A DNA stretch of 64,000 nt from Cycas panzhihuaensis (GCA_023213395.1 CM041465.1:85195741-85259740); one strand, 5' to 3'; shown: positions 9,691-19,362, numbered from the stretch's first letter. The notes: generated by a model from the sequence alone, not told the origin. A program made the numbers and translations.

Positions 9691-10860
9691 GATGGAAGTT
9701 GAGAAGCTTCTGGAAGCAGGACTTATTTCCTCCATCGATTACCCCAAGTAGGTATCGAATATCATTCCCGTTGCTAAAAAGAACGGGACCATTCGTATTT
9801 GTGTCGATTTTCGCGACATAAATAATGCTTGTCCTAAGGACAACTTTCCTCTCCCTTTCATCAATCAAATAATCGATCGTACGGCTGGATTTGAAGTAAT
9901 GTCCCTGATGGACGGCTTCTTCGGCTATAACCAGATCCAGATCTCTCCCGAAGACCGTCATAAGACGGCCTTCACAACACCATGGGGTACCTTTGCCTAC
10001 AAGGCGATGCCCTTTGGTCTTAAAAATGCAGGGGCTACTTATTAGAGAGCCATGCATTTCATCTTCCACGACCTCATCAACGATACGTTGGAGGTCTTCA
10101 TGGATGACATGATGGGCCTTTCCTGCTCCAGAGCCCATCATCTTTCCGACTTGTGTGCCATCTTCACAAGATGCCGTAAGTACCATGTTAGTTTAAACCC
10201 GCTGAAATGCGTGTTTGCCTTTACCTCGGGCAAACTCCTTGGTTTCCTCGTGTCTCAACAAGGAATCCAAATCGACCCGGAAAAAGTCAAGGCGATCCTT
10301 GACATGCCACTGCCTAAGACCCAACGATAAATTAAGTCGTTCCTAGGTAGGCTTTGTTTCTTGAGGCACTTTTTGGCAGATTTCGCCATAAACGCCAAGC
10401 CTCTTACAAACCTATTGAAGAAAGGAGCTCCTTTGTCCGGGTCGACAAGACCCAAAAGGCCTTCGTAGGGCTCAAGGAAGCTCTCGTATCCGCCCCTACG
10501 CTGGCGCCTCCTCACTTCGATAGGCCCTTCATCTTATACACCTCGGAAACCGATGAATCCCTGGGCGCAATGCTCGCACAGGAGGACGATTCGGGAACCA
10601 AGAGGGCCATTTATTTTATTAGCCGCAGTCTTGTTGCCGCTGAATTAAACTATCCCCCCGCCGAAAAGGAATGCCTCTCCTTGGTCCACGCGACCAAGAA
10701 ATTTCTAAGACTACTTGCTCTAAGAATACGACCAAGGTGATCGCTCAATCCGATCCCTCATGCTACTTACTTACCTGCTCAGATTTGATGTAGGACGGAC
10801 GCTATCGTCTCTGCTTCAAGAATTCGACTTGGCAGTCGTCAGCAGAAGTCGAAGAAGGGA
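9690..10860 (+). pseudogene. Tat-1 reverse transcriptase and gypsy RNase H
   Basis: RT copies element RNA to cDNA, and its attached RNase H removes the template. Visible RT blocks are EKLLEAGLISSIDYP, IIPVAKKNGTIRICVDFRDINNACPKDNFPLP, MSLMDGFFGYNQIQISPEDRHKTAF (catalytic D in LMDGFFGYNQI), TTPWGTFAYKAMPFGLKNAGATY and the active-site box VFMDDMMGLS near 10090. The box is F-M-D-D, where most Ty3/gypsy elements have Y-[VI]-D-D; Tat-2 has FMDD too. RNase H follows from about 10500 (PFILYTSETDESLGAMLAQED, FISRSLVAAELNYPPAEKECLSLVHAT). TAG stops near 9751, 10043 and 10327 and a frameshift after 10700 inactivate it. Confidence 0.9.
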
Positions 10861-12209
10861 ATGGTAGTGGCGGAACAGTTAGCCGATGCCGCCATCCCCA
10901 ATGAGAGTGGCATCCCTGTTGACGACTCCTTCCCAGATGAGTCCATCATGACCGTCCAGGATGTTCTTCCTCACCCACTCGCCGATAGCGAGTGGTATGG
11001 CGACATCGTGCGATATTTGACTCAGCAAGAATATCACCCCGAAGCCAGCAACAAGGTCAGGTCGCGTGTCCGCGCCACTGCTAGGCAACACCTCCTCGTG
11101 GATGGGATGCTATACAAGAGATCTTTCGATGGGATGTCGTCATGGCCACTCCCGACGTAAGCACTAAATACTTTACGAGTGCCACCATGGCATTTGTGGG
11201 GGCCACTTTGGGGGCCAATCCATGGCCCAAAGGATCCTCCGCATGGGCTATTACTGGTCGTCCTTGTTCAAGGATGCCCACGCTTGCGCCCTTAGATGCC
11301 GGCGTTGTCAAGAGCACGCCAACGTCTCTCACGTACCTTCTGAGGCACTGCACTCTATCGTGTCTCCGTGGCCCTTTTCCCAATGGGGTTTAGACCTCAT
11401 CGGGGCTATATCACCACCATCTTCCGCACAACATAAATATATCCTAACCGCTACCGAATACTTCACTAAATGGGCAGAGGCGGTCCCCTTGTCCACTACC
11501 CCTGGCAAGACCATAGCCACTTTCGTCTACCAGCATATTATCTGTCGTTTTGGAATTCCAGACGCGCTAATTATGGATAATGGAACTCCCTTTTGTAATA
11601 AGGAAATGGACGAATTGTGTGAGAAATTCAAAATCTCGCACAAGACGTCATCCCCTTATTACCCCCCAACAATGTGATTGAATCTTTCAACAAAACGCTC
11701 ATTGGCATCTTGAAGAAAACCGCCGTCCCTCAAAGAGACCGGCATATCCAGCCCCTTCCGCCTATGGGCTTATCGCACCTCTATCCGGACGGCCACCGGA
11801 TGACCCCATTCTCGCTAGTCTACGGATCAAGCGATACCGCTGGAAGTGGAGGTCCCTTCTCTCGGGTCTCCTTCAAGGCCTCATCGATGAGGAGTCTACT
11901 TGCTGTGCCTGCCTCCCAGATCTCAAGCCCCGGATGAGAAGCGCTTAGCGGCTACTAAGCGAACCTCGCTCGAAGTCTGCTTGCAAAGGACGACGATAAA
12001 CACCTTCGTGCCCGCCTCTTTGTGTCCTGGGGACCACGTCCTCAAATTAGAGTATCTTTACGATCACACAAATTCGGGCCCAAGTGGGTAGGTCCCTTCA
12101 TCGCTCTCGAAAGCCTCGATAATCTACAAGATACAAGATCGCCACCTTAGACGGCTTGGAATTTGAGAAAGTGGTCAACGGGAAATTCCTCAAGAAGTTC
12201 TACGCGTGA
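10861..12209 (+). pseudogene. Tat-1 integrase
   Basis: Integrase inserts the cDNA into the genome. Before it, MVVAEQLADAAIP closes the RNase H tether. The zinc-binding region retains YYWSSLFKDAHACALRCRRCQ near 11240-11310 with CxxC. The catalytic core shows WGLDLIGAISP (first D), FGIPDALIMDNGTPFCNKEMDEL (second D) and, after a frameshift at 11675, IESFNKTLIGILKKT (E), so the DDE residues are all present. A GPF-type C-terminal motif (KFGPKWVGPFIA, about 12074-12109) and a last NGKFLKKFYA then TGA at 12207-12209 end the polyprotein. The same last residues are readable in Tat-2. No chromodomain follows. Frameshifts near 11160, 11675 and 11800 break it. Confidence 0.88.
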
Positions 12210-12862
12210 TCTCTTCACCTCGCTCCGAAACGAGCCTAAACTACCATCTTAAATTGTTCCCATTCCTCCTAACCACGGGTGGGATGGCGATTTAAGATGG
12301 ATTCTCGTTCCTTCTTCCGGTTCCTCCCGCGGAACCCGCGTTCCCGTATACTCTTGGGAACCTTTGTCTTCCTATTTTGGACATCCCCCAAACTAGGACG
12401 ACGCTATGGAGTATCGTTACTCCCCTTTTCGTGCTTGTCGTTTCCTTCGCATATTCCGCTATGCTCCCATGTGGACGTGTATGTCGCCCTATCTTCTAAC
12501 CGCACGCCTCTCGATCACCTCTGCTCACAGTGGATGTGTGTGCTCCTGTTAGACATATGGCCATACATGGAAGGAAACACCTGCATATTCACAAAACTTT
12601 ACAACAAAATATATACATTTATACATTCACATATTTACATATCAACATACAAATATTTACGACATACAAACATTTGCAGCATATTACAAAAATATTCATT
12701 TACAAAAGTAAACCATACATGCTACCTCTATCATACATGGTACACTATTTCATGCCAAAATGGGGTTCCAATTACCCCATGTATATATATATCAAAAGTG
12801 TCATAGTACATCATGTATGTGGGAAGCTGGGATCCTTGCAGGGGGAGTACAATCATGTGAGT
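12210..12862. other. Tat-1 convergent non-coding region
   Basis: This lies between the stop of sense pol and the end of the antisense gene. Its first ~300 bp, from the block cctaaactaccatctt near 12235, is recognisable in Tat-3 (from 56885) and Tat-2 (28270-28600, minus). At 12560-12800 it becomes very AT-rich with many tacatat-type motifs, also shared in type. Convergent 3' ends and polyadenylation would be expected here. No credible protein-coding signal is seen. Confidence 0.55.
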
Positions 12863-14851
12863 CTACATATGACCCCCTGGAGGCCCGCGCTTTCCCGTCA
12901 AAATCATACATGTGCATCTCCTAATCTCACACGCCTGCATCCCGGTCCCATCTCCTGGTTTGTGTGATCCCTCTCCTGGGGACCACATCCCTGCGAGGCT
13001 CCTCCTAGGCCTCTGCGAGCTGCCTGCCTCACTCTCCTCGTCCCTAGGCCGCCTCAGAGTCGTAGCTGCCGTATGTGTGTGTGTGCGGCTCCTGCTCGAC
13101 CTAGAGACCATCTGCGCCACCAGCTAGTCGTAGCGGACCTGGATGCGGTCCCTCTCACCTCGGAGTCCCTCCTTGATGGCTCTAGACCTCTCCTCCGATG
13201 CCTTAAGGCGCTCCTCTAGGACTGCAAGGTGAGTGCTGCTCCCTATGTCTCCTTCTGGTCCGCTCTGTGCCTCCAAGGCCTGGATCCGTCCACGCAGCTC
13301 ATCTCGCTCGCCCCTGGTCGCATCGAGCTCTCGCTGCAACTGCCCCCAGAATGCCATGTGCTCCTCGGTCTCTGCAGCCCAGATGTCTCTCGCTCGCACC
13401 AATGGGGCGAATGCCTGCATGTAGGCCCCCGCCGATTTAGGCGCATCCTCTGCTTGGATGGGCGGTTGCCCCTCTGCGTAGACCTGAGGGAACAACTCCC
13501 TTACCATAGCCTCGACCAATCGCTGGACCTCCGCTACGCCTGTCAATGCAACATGCCGTGTGTCAGTGTGTATCCTCGATGCATATCATAAAATCAAATC
13601 AAAGTCTATCCAGATGTCAAACGACTAAGGAAACGGTTAGGTCTCACTCGCCATGGTCACGGATCCTCTGCTCGGGCGACGTCTCCCTCTCCTGGCTCTC
13701 CGCCAGCTGCCGGTGCCTCATCCTCTGGTACATCCTCTATCTCTGCCTGCCTCGGGAGGGATCGGCTCGACCTCGCCTCTCGGATCTCCTCACGATCCAT
13801 AGCAGTGCCCCTGGTCTCATCCACCACCTTTCGTCTCGGCGGCTCGATGGGCTCGCCTCCCGTGATGACCCTAGATGGTCCCGCTGCGTCCTCGGATGCC
13901 TGTGATAGACCTGCTTCTCCTGCAGGTCGGGATGGGCTAGCCCCATCTCCCCCGTCGTCACTATCATCAGCCCCGTCGTCATCATCATCATCGCTGTCAT
14001 CGATGGGTGCTCCTGCCCCTCCTGCTCCGTCATCGCTTGCCCACCTCACTACCCTGTATGGATCTGCTACGTAGTCTGTCAGAGTGAGGAGGTCGAGCGA
14101 TGTCGCGTCAACCGACCGGCGGACATGTGCCTGGTCCTCTGTCCCCCAGAATCTCGTCTGCCATCTATGGACCATCGGGGCCCACCTCGCTATGGGGAAT
14201 GGCCCCCCTGCCGGCGCCACTGCCGCAAAATGGTCAAAGAACCAAAGATCGCGACAACATCTTTGTCAGATGAGAATCCTCCTCGTCCTGACCTCCTGAT
14301 GGTATCTAGTTGGGCGACGAGGTTCGCCGCAACTAAGGTAGCCCAGTCCATCCTCTCGCCGGCCTCGCACCGGCGCGCTGCGTCCACCCATCCGCCTGGG
14401 ATCTCCCTGTAGTTCTGTTTCCGGGAGATCCGGAACAGAATGCATAGCAAAATCAGCTTCCTCACCTGAGGAATCCCTGACATAAGTACTGTCTGGAGGG
14501 GTGCTCCCCTCGCCACTGCCTACCCCGTGAGAAACTGGGCCACCTCTCATGTCTTTGCCTCGGTGCTGGCGTCCTCGATCTCACGGTCTCCCGTCAGCAC
14601 CCCTAAGATCCGTCTAATATCCTCTGGGGTGATAGATATGTCCCCTATCTGAGGCAAGTGGAACACGTGCCTCCTCCTATCCCAGTGCGACACTATGTCC
14701 ATTAGGAGCCGCTGATCCGATGCGAACTGGGGGGTCCTCGTGGCCTCAGACAGCCGCATCTCTTCAAAATCGCCCTGTCATCCTCTGTTGACATCTCCAG
14801 GTAACTAAGGATGGGCATGCCGATGTTCTCGCGGTTGTCTCATGCAGAATC
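12863..14851 (-). pseudogene. Tat-1 antisense gene: plant-mobile-domain-like protein, three-part structure
   Basis: The gene runs against the element. Exon 2 (14851 to 13648) has the plant mobile domain (PMD) signature DIVSHWDRRRHVFHLPQIGD then ITPEDIRRILGV. After it come IPGGWVDAARRCEAGERMDW, ARWAPMVHRWQTRFWGTEDQ and an Asp-rich, low-complexity linker. A 108-nt intron (13647 to 13540) has GTGAG and ACAG ends. Exon 3 (13539 to 12863) is a Glu/Arg-rich predicted coiled coil (about 13500-13130) with a conserved tail, SEAGSSQRPRRSL.GMWSPGEGS. Breaks: a shift before the PMD, a shift near 14540, a shift near 14200, a TGA 11 nt before the intron, and a TAG (Tat-2 has CAA) at 13125. Function is unknown; PMD proteins occur in plant transposons and in host silencing-related genes. 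All three Tat copies carry it. Confidence 0.8.
13540..13647 (-). other. Antisense-strand spliceosomal intron in the Tat-1 PMD gene
   Basis: On the minus strand the segment starts GTGAGACC and ends ATTGACAG, 108 nt. The flanking exons align with those of Tat-2 (+, 27135-27244) and Tat-3 (-, 58356-58244), where GTGAG and TTTGCAG or TTTGTAG mark the same borders. The intron itself has stops in all frames and no conserved protein. Confidence 0.8.
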
Positions 14852-14995
14852 GCCTGCAATCAGCAAAAGTTAATCCAAATCAATTCCCTAGCACTCTTCC
14901 AGACCCCTAGGTGCTTGTCTGGTGCCCTTCTCGGGCTTTTCGGGGCTGTTTGGCCTCTGTTTTGGCTTTTTCTGATTTTCTGTCTGTGTACCACT

Positions 14996-15023
14996 CCGAA
15001 TTTAGCGGTACCGCTAAATTCGG
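14996..15023. repeat. Perfect 28-bp palindrome centred on GGTACC
   Basis: The left arm ccgaatttagcggt is the exact reverse complement of the right arm. It lies in the leader of the antisense gene. Related palindromes occur at the same place in Tat-3 (59697-59726 and 59758-59781) and, decayed, in Tat-2 (25719-25742 and 25771-25800), as well as in LTRs. Confidence 0.9.
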
Positions 15024-15059
15024 TCTCATGCGATCGTTCTCATTGGCGATCCGCTGGCT

Positions 15060-15080
15060 AAGATCGCGTGATGCGATCTT
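15060..15080. repeat. Hairpin aagatcgc-N5-gcgatctt
   Basis: Eight-base perfect arms enclose gtgat. It corresponds in position and arm sequence (aaagatc..gatcttt) to the second palindrome in Tat-2 and Tat-3, but its centre has lost GGTACC. Confidence 0.8.
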
Positions 15081-15331
15081 ACCATGCAGACACGCAAACA
15101 ACCCCTAAAAGGGGTTTTGGCCCAGAAAATCAAAATTTTTTGTGGTGGACCCCTGGCCCACCACCGGGACCAGGGTTGCCTAATGCCCAGGTCCCCGCCT
15201 CTTTCTAGGTCCAATTCGGACTCCGAGAGACCTCTAACCGCCCATAAGGGGCATAAAAAGCATTAAAATTTAAATAAAAAGCAATAACTTTCGAACTTTG
15301 AAATGACAAAGGTTTCGTTAGATCCACTCAC

Positions 15332-15506
15332 TGGGTCCGGCCTGACCGTCGCCATCTCGTCTCTCTGGTCGCGACGACTGTCTCCTCACCTGAATCCAAC
15401 AATCAGATCGTCCTCTGCATGCCTCTGAAATAGGGTAGCACTTCGCGTCGTAAGGGAAAGGCTCTGGTTTCGTACGAGAGCCGGTGAAAATGAATTCAAT
15501 TTTCAT
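15332..15506 (-). other. Conserved 58-codon segment upstream of the antisense gene
   Basis: From an ATG at 15506 the minus strand reads 58 codons, including EPFPYDAKCYPISEACRG and WIQVRRQSS, and then meets GTGAGTGG. Tat-3 carries the same segment at 60212 to 60038 (PFPYVAECYLTSEAHRG, WIEARRQS), interrupted by TGA and TAA. It could be a first coding exon of the PMD gene, or just transcribed leader. The ATG is only about 10 bp from the TATATA element, which argues against translation from that ATG if the TATA box drives it. Confidence 0.35.
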
Positions 15507-15513
15507 TAGTTTT

Positions 15514-15523
15514 CCTTATATAG
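15514..15523. promoter_or_regulatory. Candidate divergent TATA element
   Basis: ccttatatag, with TATATA readable on both strands, separates the antisense PMD gene (leftward) from the sense second RNase H (rightward). The block tttccttatatagg(t/c)ggggg(c/t)ccc is kept in Tat-3 at about 60218-60240. Conservation in a non-coding position suggests a promoter for one or both genes. Confidence 0.45.
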
Positions 15524-15529
15524 GTGGGG

Positions 15530-16051
15530 GCCCCGACGGGCACTTCTTCCGTTTTTGGCTCCGTGACAGTCGTTGGGACCGTCTCATCGCGCTGGTAACC
15601 TTTACCTTCTGGCCCTGTCGCTCATTGTGCTTTATGGACGCCCTTTTTTCCCTCTCTTGTAAGGGCATTTATGGCACCTCATTATTGCGCTTTTGGCAGG
15701 GCCTTTTTACATCGTTTCGCGCGTTACTCCCGTGCATGTCCGAGTTTATACTCGTTTGGCTCGTTTCGTCGCCCTGAACTCGTTTTTGCAGCCCTTTCTC
15801 GCCCTTGGGGTCCCCAAAGGAAATGCTCCCCCGCCTGGGGGCATGTGTTGCTTTCCTAGGCAACCTTTGGCACCCCAGGGCGCCTTTTCTCCGCCTACTT
15901 TTCAGCCAGTGGCCGGATTGCTTACTTTCATTCTTGGGTAACCTCATTGCTAGGTCCTCCTACCCTTCTCGGCCTGCTTCGCGCTTACTATTCGAGTCTT
16001 TATTTTTGCTTGCATCGCTACTTGTTTGCCGCTAGAGCCTAGTATCCAGCT
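15530..16051. other. Stretch before the second RNase H, no gene seen
   Basis: About 520 bp, pyrimidine-rich, with three ctcgttt motifs near 15750-15790 and a palindrome-like ttgctttcctaggcaa near 15847. It is alignable to Tat-3 at 60240-60700. No protein domain was recognised in any frame. Confidence 0.45.
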
Positions 16052-16470
16052 ATGTCTCTCCTCATTTTCACCGATGGTGGAAGTCGCGGCAACCCCGAAC
16101 CTTCCGCCGCTGCGTGGATTCTTCGCAGTCCCTCCAGGCACGATCACTTGCGTTCCGGAGTCTTTCTTCCTGAGGCTACCAATAACGAAGCCGAGTACAC
16201 GGCCCTTATTGAAGCCCTTACGGATGCTATTCGTTTCCATCGTGGTTCCATTGCGTTGTTTTGCGATTCTCAGGTCGTGGTGTTCCATCTCACCTAGGTT
16301 TACCAAGTGCGATGCCCTCACCTGAGGACCCTCGCGTCTGCCGCTAGGTCTCTTTTGGCTTGTTTCTCGTTAGTGGATATCCAGCATATCCCGAGGCACC
16401 TCAATCTTGACGGCGGCCTCGTCCGCCTCATCCTTGAGCGTCGCCTCCCTCTTCTAGACAACCGCCCTTG
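16052..16470 (+). pseudogene. Tat-1 second RNase H (aRNH-type)
   Basis: A separate RNase H, distinct from the one next to RT, lies 3.8 kb after integrase. It begins MSLLIFTDGGSRGNPEPSAA, giving the first catalytic D in FTDGGSRGNP, followed by TNNEAEYTALIEAL (E) and ALFCDSQVVVFHL (D). A TAG then falls where glutamine is likely, and the frame continues to HIPRHLNLDGGLVRLILERR, with the last acidic residue and the preceding H. Tat-lineage elements are known to have acquired an extra archaeal-like RNase H, and this fits that class. A remnant (RVFLPKATN) is present in Tat-3 near 60790, while Tat-2 has lost the region. It has its own ATG and may be expressed separately. Confidence 0.85.
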
Positions 16471-16815
16471 AGGCTTGCCTGGCTGGCCCGTGCCCAAGCC
16501 TCCAGTTGCTGTTAGTTAGATGTACCTGCTCTACTTTGTTGGATGCCCTCTTACTTCACGTTGCACCTTGGCAATGGGGGGCATCCCGTTTTACTGCTTA
16601 TTTCAGTTTCAGGTTGATGCTTAGGCGACACACAGGCAGCCCCTACGTTGTCCTCGCCTCCGTCTCCCCTATCCACACGTTCCGCCACGACACTTGCCTA
16701 CGCCCTTGGTCTACGTGTCACTCTTTATTGTTTTATATATATGCATGTGCTACTCATATCTTTGATTGATAGCATTCGCCATCACATTACGCTTCCAAGC
16801 AGTGAGGCTCTGTTG
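16471..16815. other. 3' untranslated stretch of Tat-1, no gene seen
   Basis: About 340 bp between the second RNase H and the polypurine tract. No domain was recognised. It is AT-rich towards its end (tatatatatgcatgtgc near 16735). Confidence 0.5.
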
Positions 16816-16817
16816 CC

Positions 16818-16827
16818 AAGGGGGCAG
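16818..16827 (+). other. Tat-1 polypurine tract
   Basis: aagggggcag directly precedes the TG of the 3' LTR, as required for plus-strand priming. Confidence 0.85.
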
Positions 16828-19357
16828 TGTTTCCCAGCTATTGGGAATGGACTTGAGACGCATCGACACAAGTTTATTCAGGTATATGTTCTTACTTTTC
16901 TTACCCATATTAATTAAGGTAATTTAGAGTAGCTTGATTGACATATACCTGCCTACATGCATTGGTTTGACTGCCTGCTCATAATGCATGTGCCTAATGG
17001 CACGCCTTCAGCCTATGACGACTCACAGCGGGGGCATTCCTCAACGAATACGACACCCTGTATGGCCTACAACCACTCACGATGTCTCCACAGTTTCTCG
17101 GGATTATTTCTGCCAGCTTGTTTGTTCTTGTTACGACATGCCGTTTATGTTGCAATCCTTCCTAAGTCCGGTCTAACCATTAGTTCGGGCTCTTTGCATC
17201 ATTCTGGGTACCTGCCCACTGCCTGGGCCTTCCCCCAGCTGATGTAATTCATGTTTAGCCCTTGTTCTTACCTCAAAAGCCTGATTTTTCTTTTATTTTT
17301 CTTTTTTTTAAATTTCAGGCTGATACCGCGGTAAACTAAGCGGTACCGCAGAATTCTTGCGTGCAGTAATTTGCACAGTTTAATCGCTCGAAATTTAAAA
17401 AAGAGAACCACGCGATAGTATCCGCGTTTTTTCATGGAACTGCCACGTGGCTCCGTACAATTAGAGGCACCCCAGCGTCCCCAACGTTCACTTACTGTGA
17501 ACAAGAAATAAAAACCTTTTTTTTCACTCATTTGCATTATTCTAAGGCTCATTTTTCAAGACTTCCAAGAGAACTCTTCACAAAAACACAAGAGAAAGAC
17601 ACAGAAATCAGGGAGCTTCATGTACAGCAGTTGGACAGAGGTGTAGTGGGCTACCATAAGCTAGAGTTGCAGGGCCATTGCCCCTCACCGCTCTCCACAA
17701 AGAACTTCCACTCTCCCTTACAAATGCTCAAAGATCCAAGGGATTTCTTCACCAAGAAGGCTACTCCAAGGGTCAACTTTCAGCTCTCAACTAGCATGGA
17801 CCTTCTCCGATCTACACTCTAGCAAAAAAACACTCAGAATCAGCCTCTAGACATTGATTGTTGCTGCTGCTCCAAGTAGCCAAGTGCATGCATGCATGCC
17901 CTCTCTTATCCAAAGTATTTCTTGTTTCTTGTTGGTGCTTTTTTCCTTGCTTTTTTTGTTGTTCTACTTGCAAGCTCTTTTACCCATTGCATTCACTTTC
18001 TTTGATATTTCCTTGGTCATCCAATGAAAGTAATCTTAGCTAGTTGTAGCTTTCCTATAGCGCTGCCCTAGATTGGGGTTAGTTCCTTGCATTTCCTTGA
18101 GATTCATCCTTTCCCTCTAAGCTATCTCTTTCACCCTTTTCTGAGTTAACCGGTGTAAAGGGTTTCACACGAGGGTTTGAGGGAGATAGGCGGGGTTCTG
18201 TCCCCCATTACCGTCCTTCTCCCTAAGGGTTCCATCCCTTATCCTCTCTCCCTTTACCATCTGCATTTTCTTAGGAAACGGAGCTAGGGAGGCCTAAGAG
18301 AGTTGGTTTGAGCTTTCCCTTTGGTGTAGGTAACCCATCACTACCCATCTCATTTTGTGGCCCGCTAACGTTTCCTTCCCGAGCCCCGTGGAGACCTCCC
18401 GTGAGTGAGTTAGCCATCCCGAGGCTACACTCAGTCCCACGTAGTACGTTTTATGGTGCATGATAGTGTGCATGCTTATCGCGCATTTTTCTTGTTTCAT
18501 TTTTGCTACGTTCTAGCGTATAACTCTAGTTATTTGGCTTAGTTGATTTCATTTGCATATATATATATATCTTTGCCGTGCTTCGTAGCCTCTCTCCCGA
18601 GAGGAAGGTGCTCTCTCTACTTGTCTGCAGGATCGCATTGGAGGAGGTGGTGTGCTAGACGAACCCGTTGCCGGTCGGCTCCCACATGGTAATTCTTCCC
18701 TTTAGCGTTGAGTTCTTTTTCTCGTCTTTTCATTTCATTTGATTTCGCATGCTCACGGGGAGGTAAGTGGACCCTCTTCGCCATCGTTGGCCAACGTTGC
18801 ATGTGTGGAGGAAAGAGGAGAGGAGCGCAATCGAGAAGGAGAATCCACACTTCAACCTCAACCGCCGGATCCAGGTATTCCTCGCGTTTTCTTTGTTTTT
18901 TCCCTTTTATATCATTCTTGCTTTTTGCACCTGCTTGATAAGTAAAAGATAGGGAAACATAAGGGAAAAAGGGAAATAGTCTTTTATTTTACATTTACCC
19001 TCTCGCATCGTTCCTTTACTTTACATCACATAGGAATAGAAGACCAGTTTACATTGTATCTCTCAACCACACTTTACTTCACACCTATTGCACGTTGATT
19101 TTGTTGCCCTCTCGTTGCCTTCTCATTACCTTGAGAAGCCGCAACGCGCGAGGTTTCCCTCTCCTTCCCGTCCATCTGAAGGGTAGGAAGGCCTCAGATT
19201 TTGCACTACACAGAAGCAACCAGCACCTGCGCCCCGAACCTGCGCTCCTGTGCACGGACGTCCTGCGAGGTGAGATCCTCGCTGCCTAGCCTAGTCAGTG
19301 TGGTATTTTGTATCCCTTTGCTAGACGTAGGATCACCGCCCCGCGGAGAGCGTTTCA
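16828..19357 (+). repeat. Tat-1 3' LTR
   Basis: Pairs with 2947-5452. It starts TGTTTCCCAGC and ends GCGTTTCA. It retains two palindromes, taccgcggta (17324-17333) and gcggtaccgc (17340-17349), that the 5' LTR has lost by mutation, and the G-box CACGTG at 17444. Confidence 0.95.
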
Positions 19358-19362
19358 GTTGC
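19358..19362. repeat. Target-site duplication of Tat-1, right copy
   Basis: gttgc, identical to 2942-2946. Confidence 0.93.

Larger units (their letters stand above)
14852..15331 (-). other. Leader or first intron of the Tat-1 antisense gene
   Basis: On the minus strand this starts GTGAGTGG just after a conserved 58-codon segment and ends TGATTGCAG just before the PMD exon, so it may be a 480-nt intron. GTGAGTG is at the same place in Tat-3 (60037). It contains the two palindromes at 14996-15023 and 15060-15080. A shorter alternative donor (GTGCTA at about 14892; GTGAGT in Tat-2 and Tat-3) would give a 41-45 nt intron, short for a plant. It may equally be an unspliced leader. Confidence 0.4.
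2947..19357 (+). mobile_element. Tat-1: complete Tat-like Ty3/gypsy retrotransposon
   Basis: A 16.4-kb element bounded by two LTRs of about 2.5 kb and a perfect gttgc duplication. Order: 5' LTR, primer-binding site, gag, protease, RT, RNase H, integrase, a convergent non-coding region, an antisense gene with a plant-mobile-domain-like region, a palindrome cluster, a second RNase H in sense, polypurine tract, 3' LTR. Domain order and the second RNase H point to the Tat lineage; no chromodomain is visible after integrase. The LTRs differ at 14 sites in the first ~275 bp by my count, 13 of them transitions, and look closer elsewhere, so this is the youngest large insertion here. It is more GC-rich than its surroundings. 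Stops and frameshifts make it non-autonomous now. Confidence 0.93.

Noticed and set aside
15669-16325. Several frames on both strands before and across the second RNase H
   Set aside because: The RNase H frame explains the stretch at 16052-16470. The others have no domain and are not kept in Tat-3.
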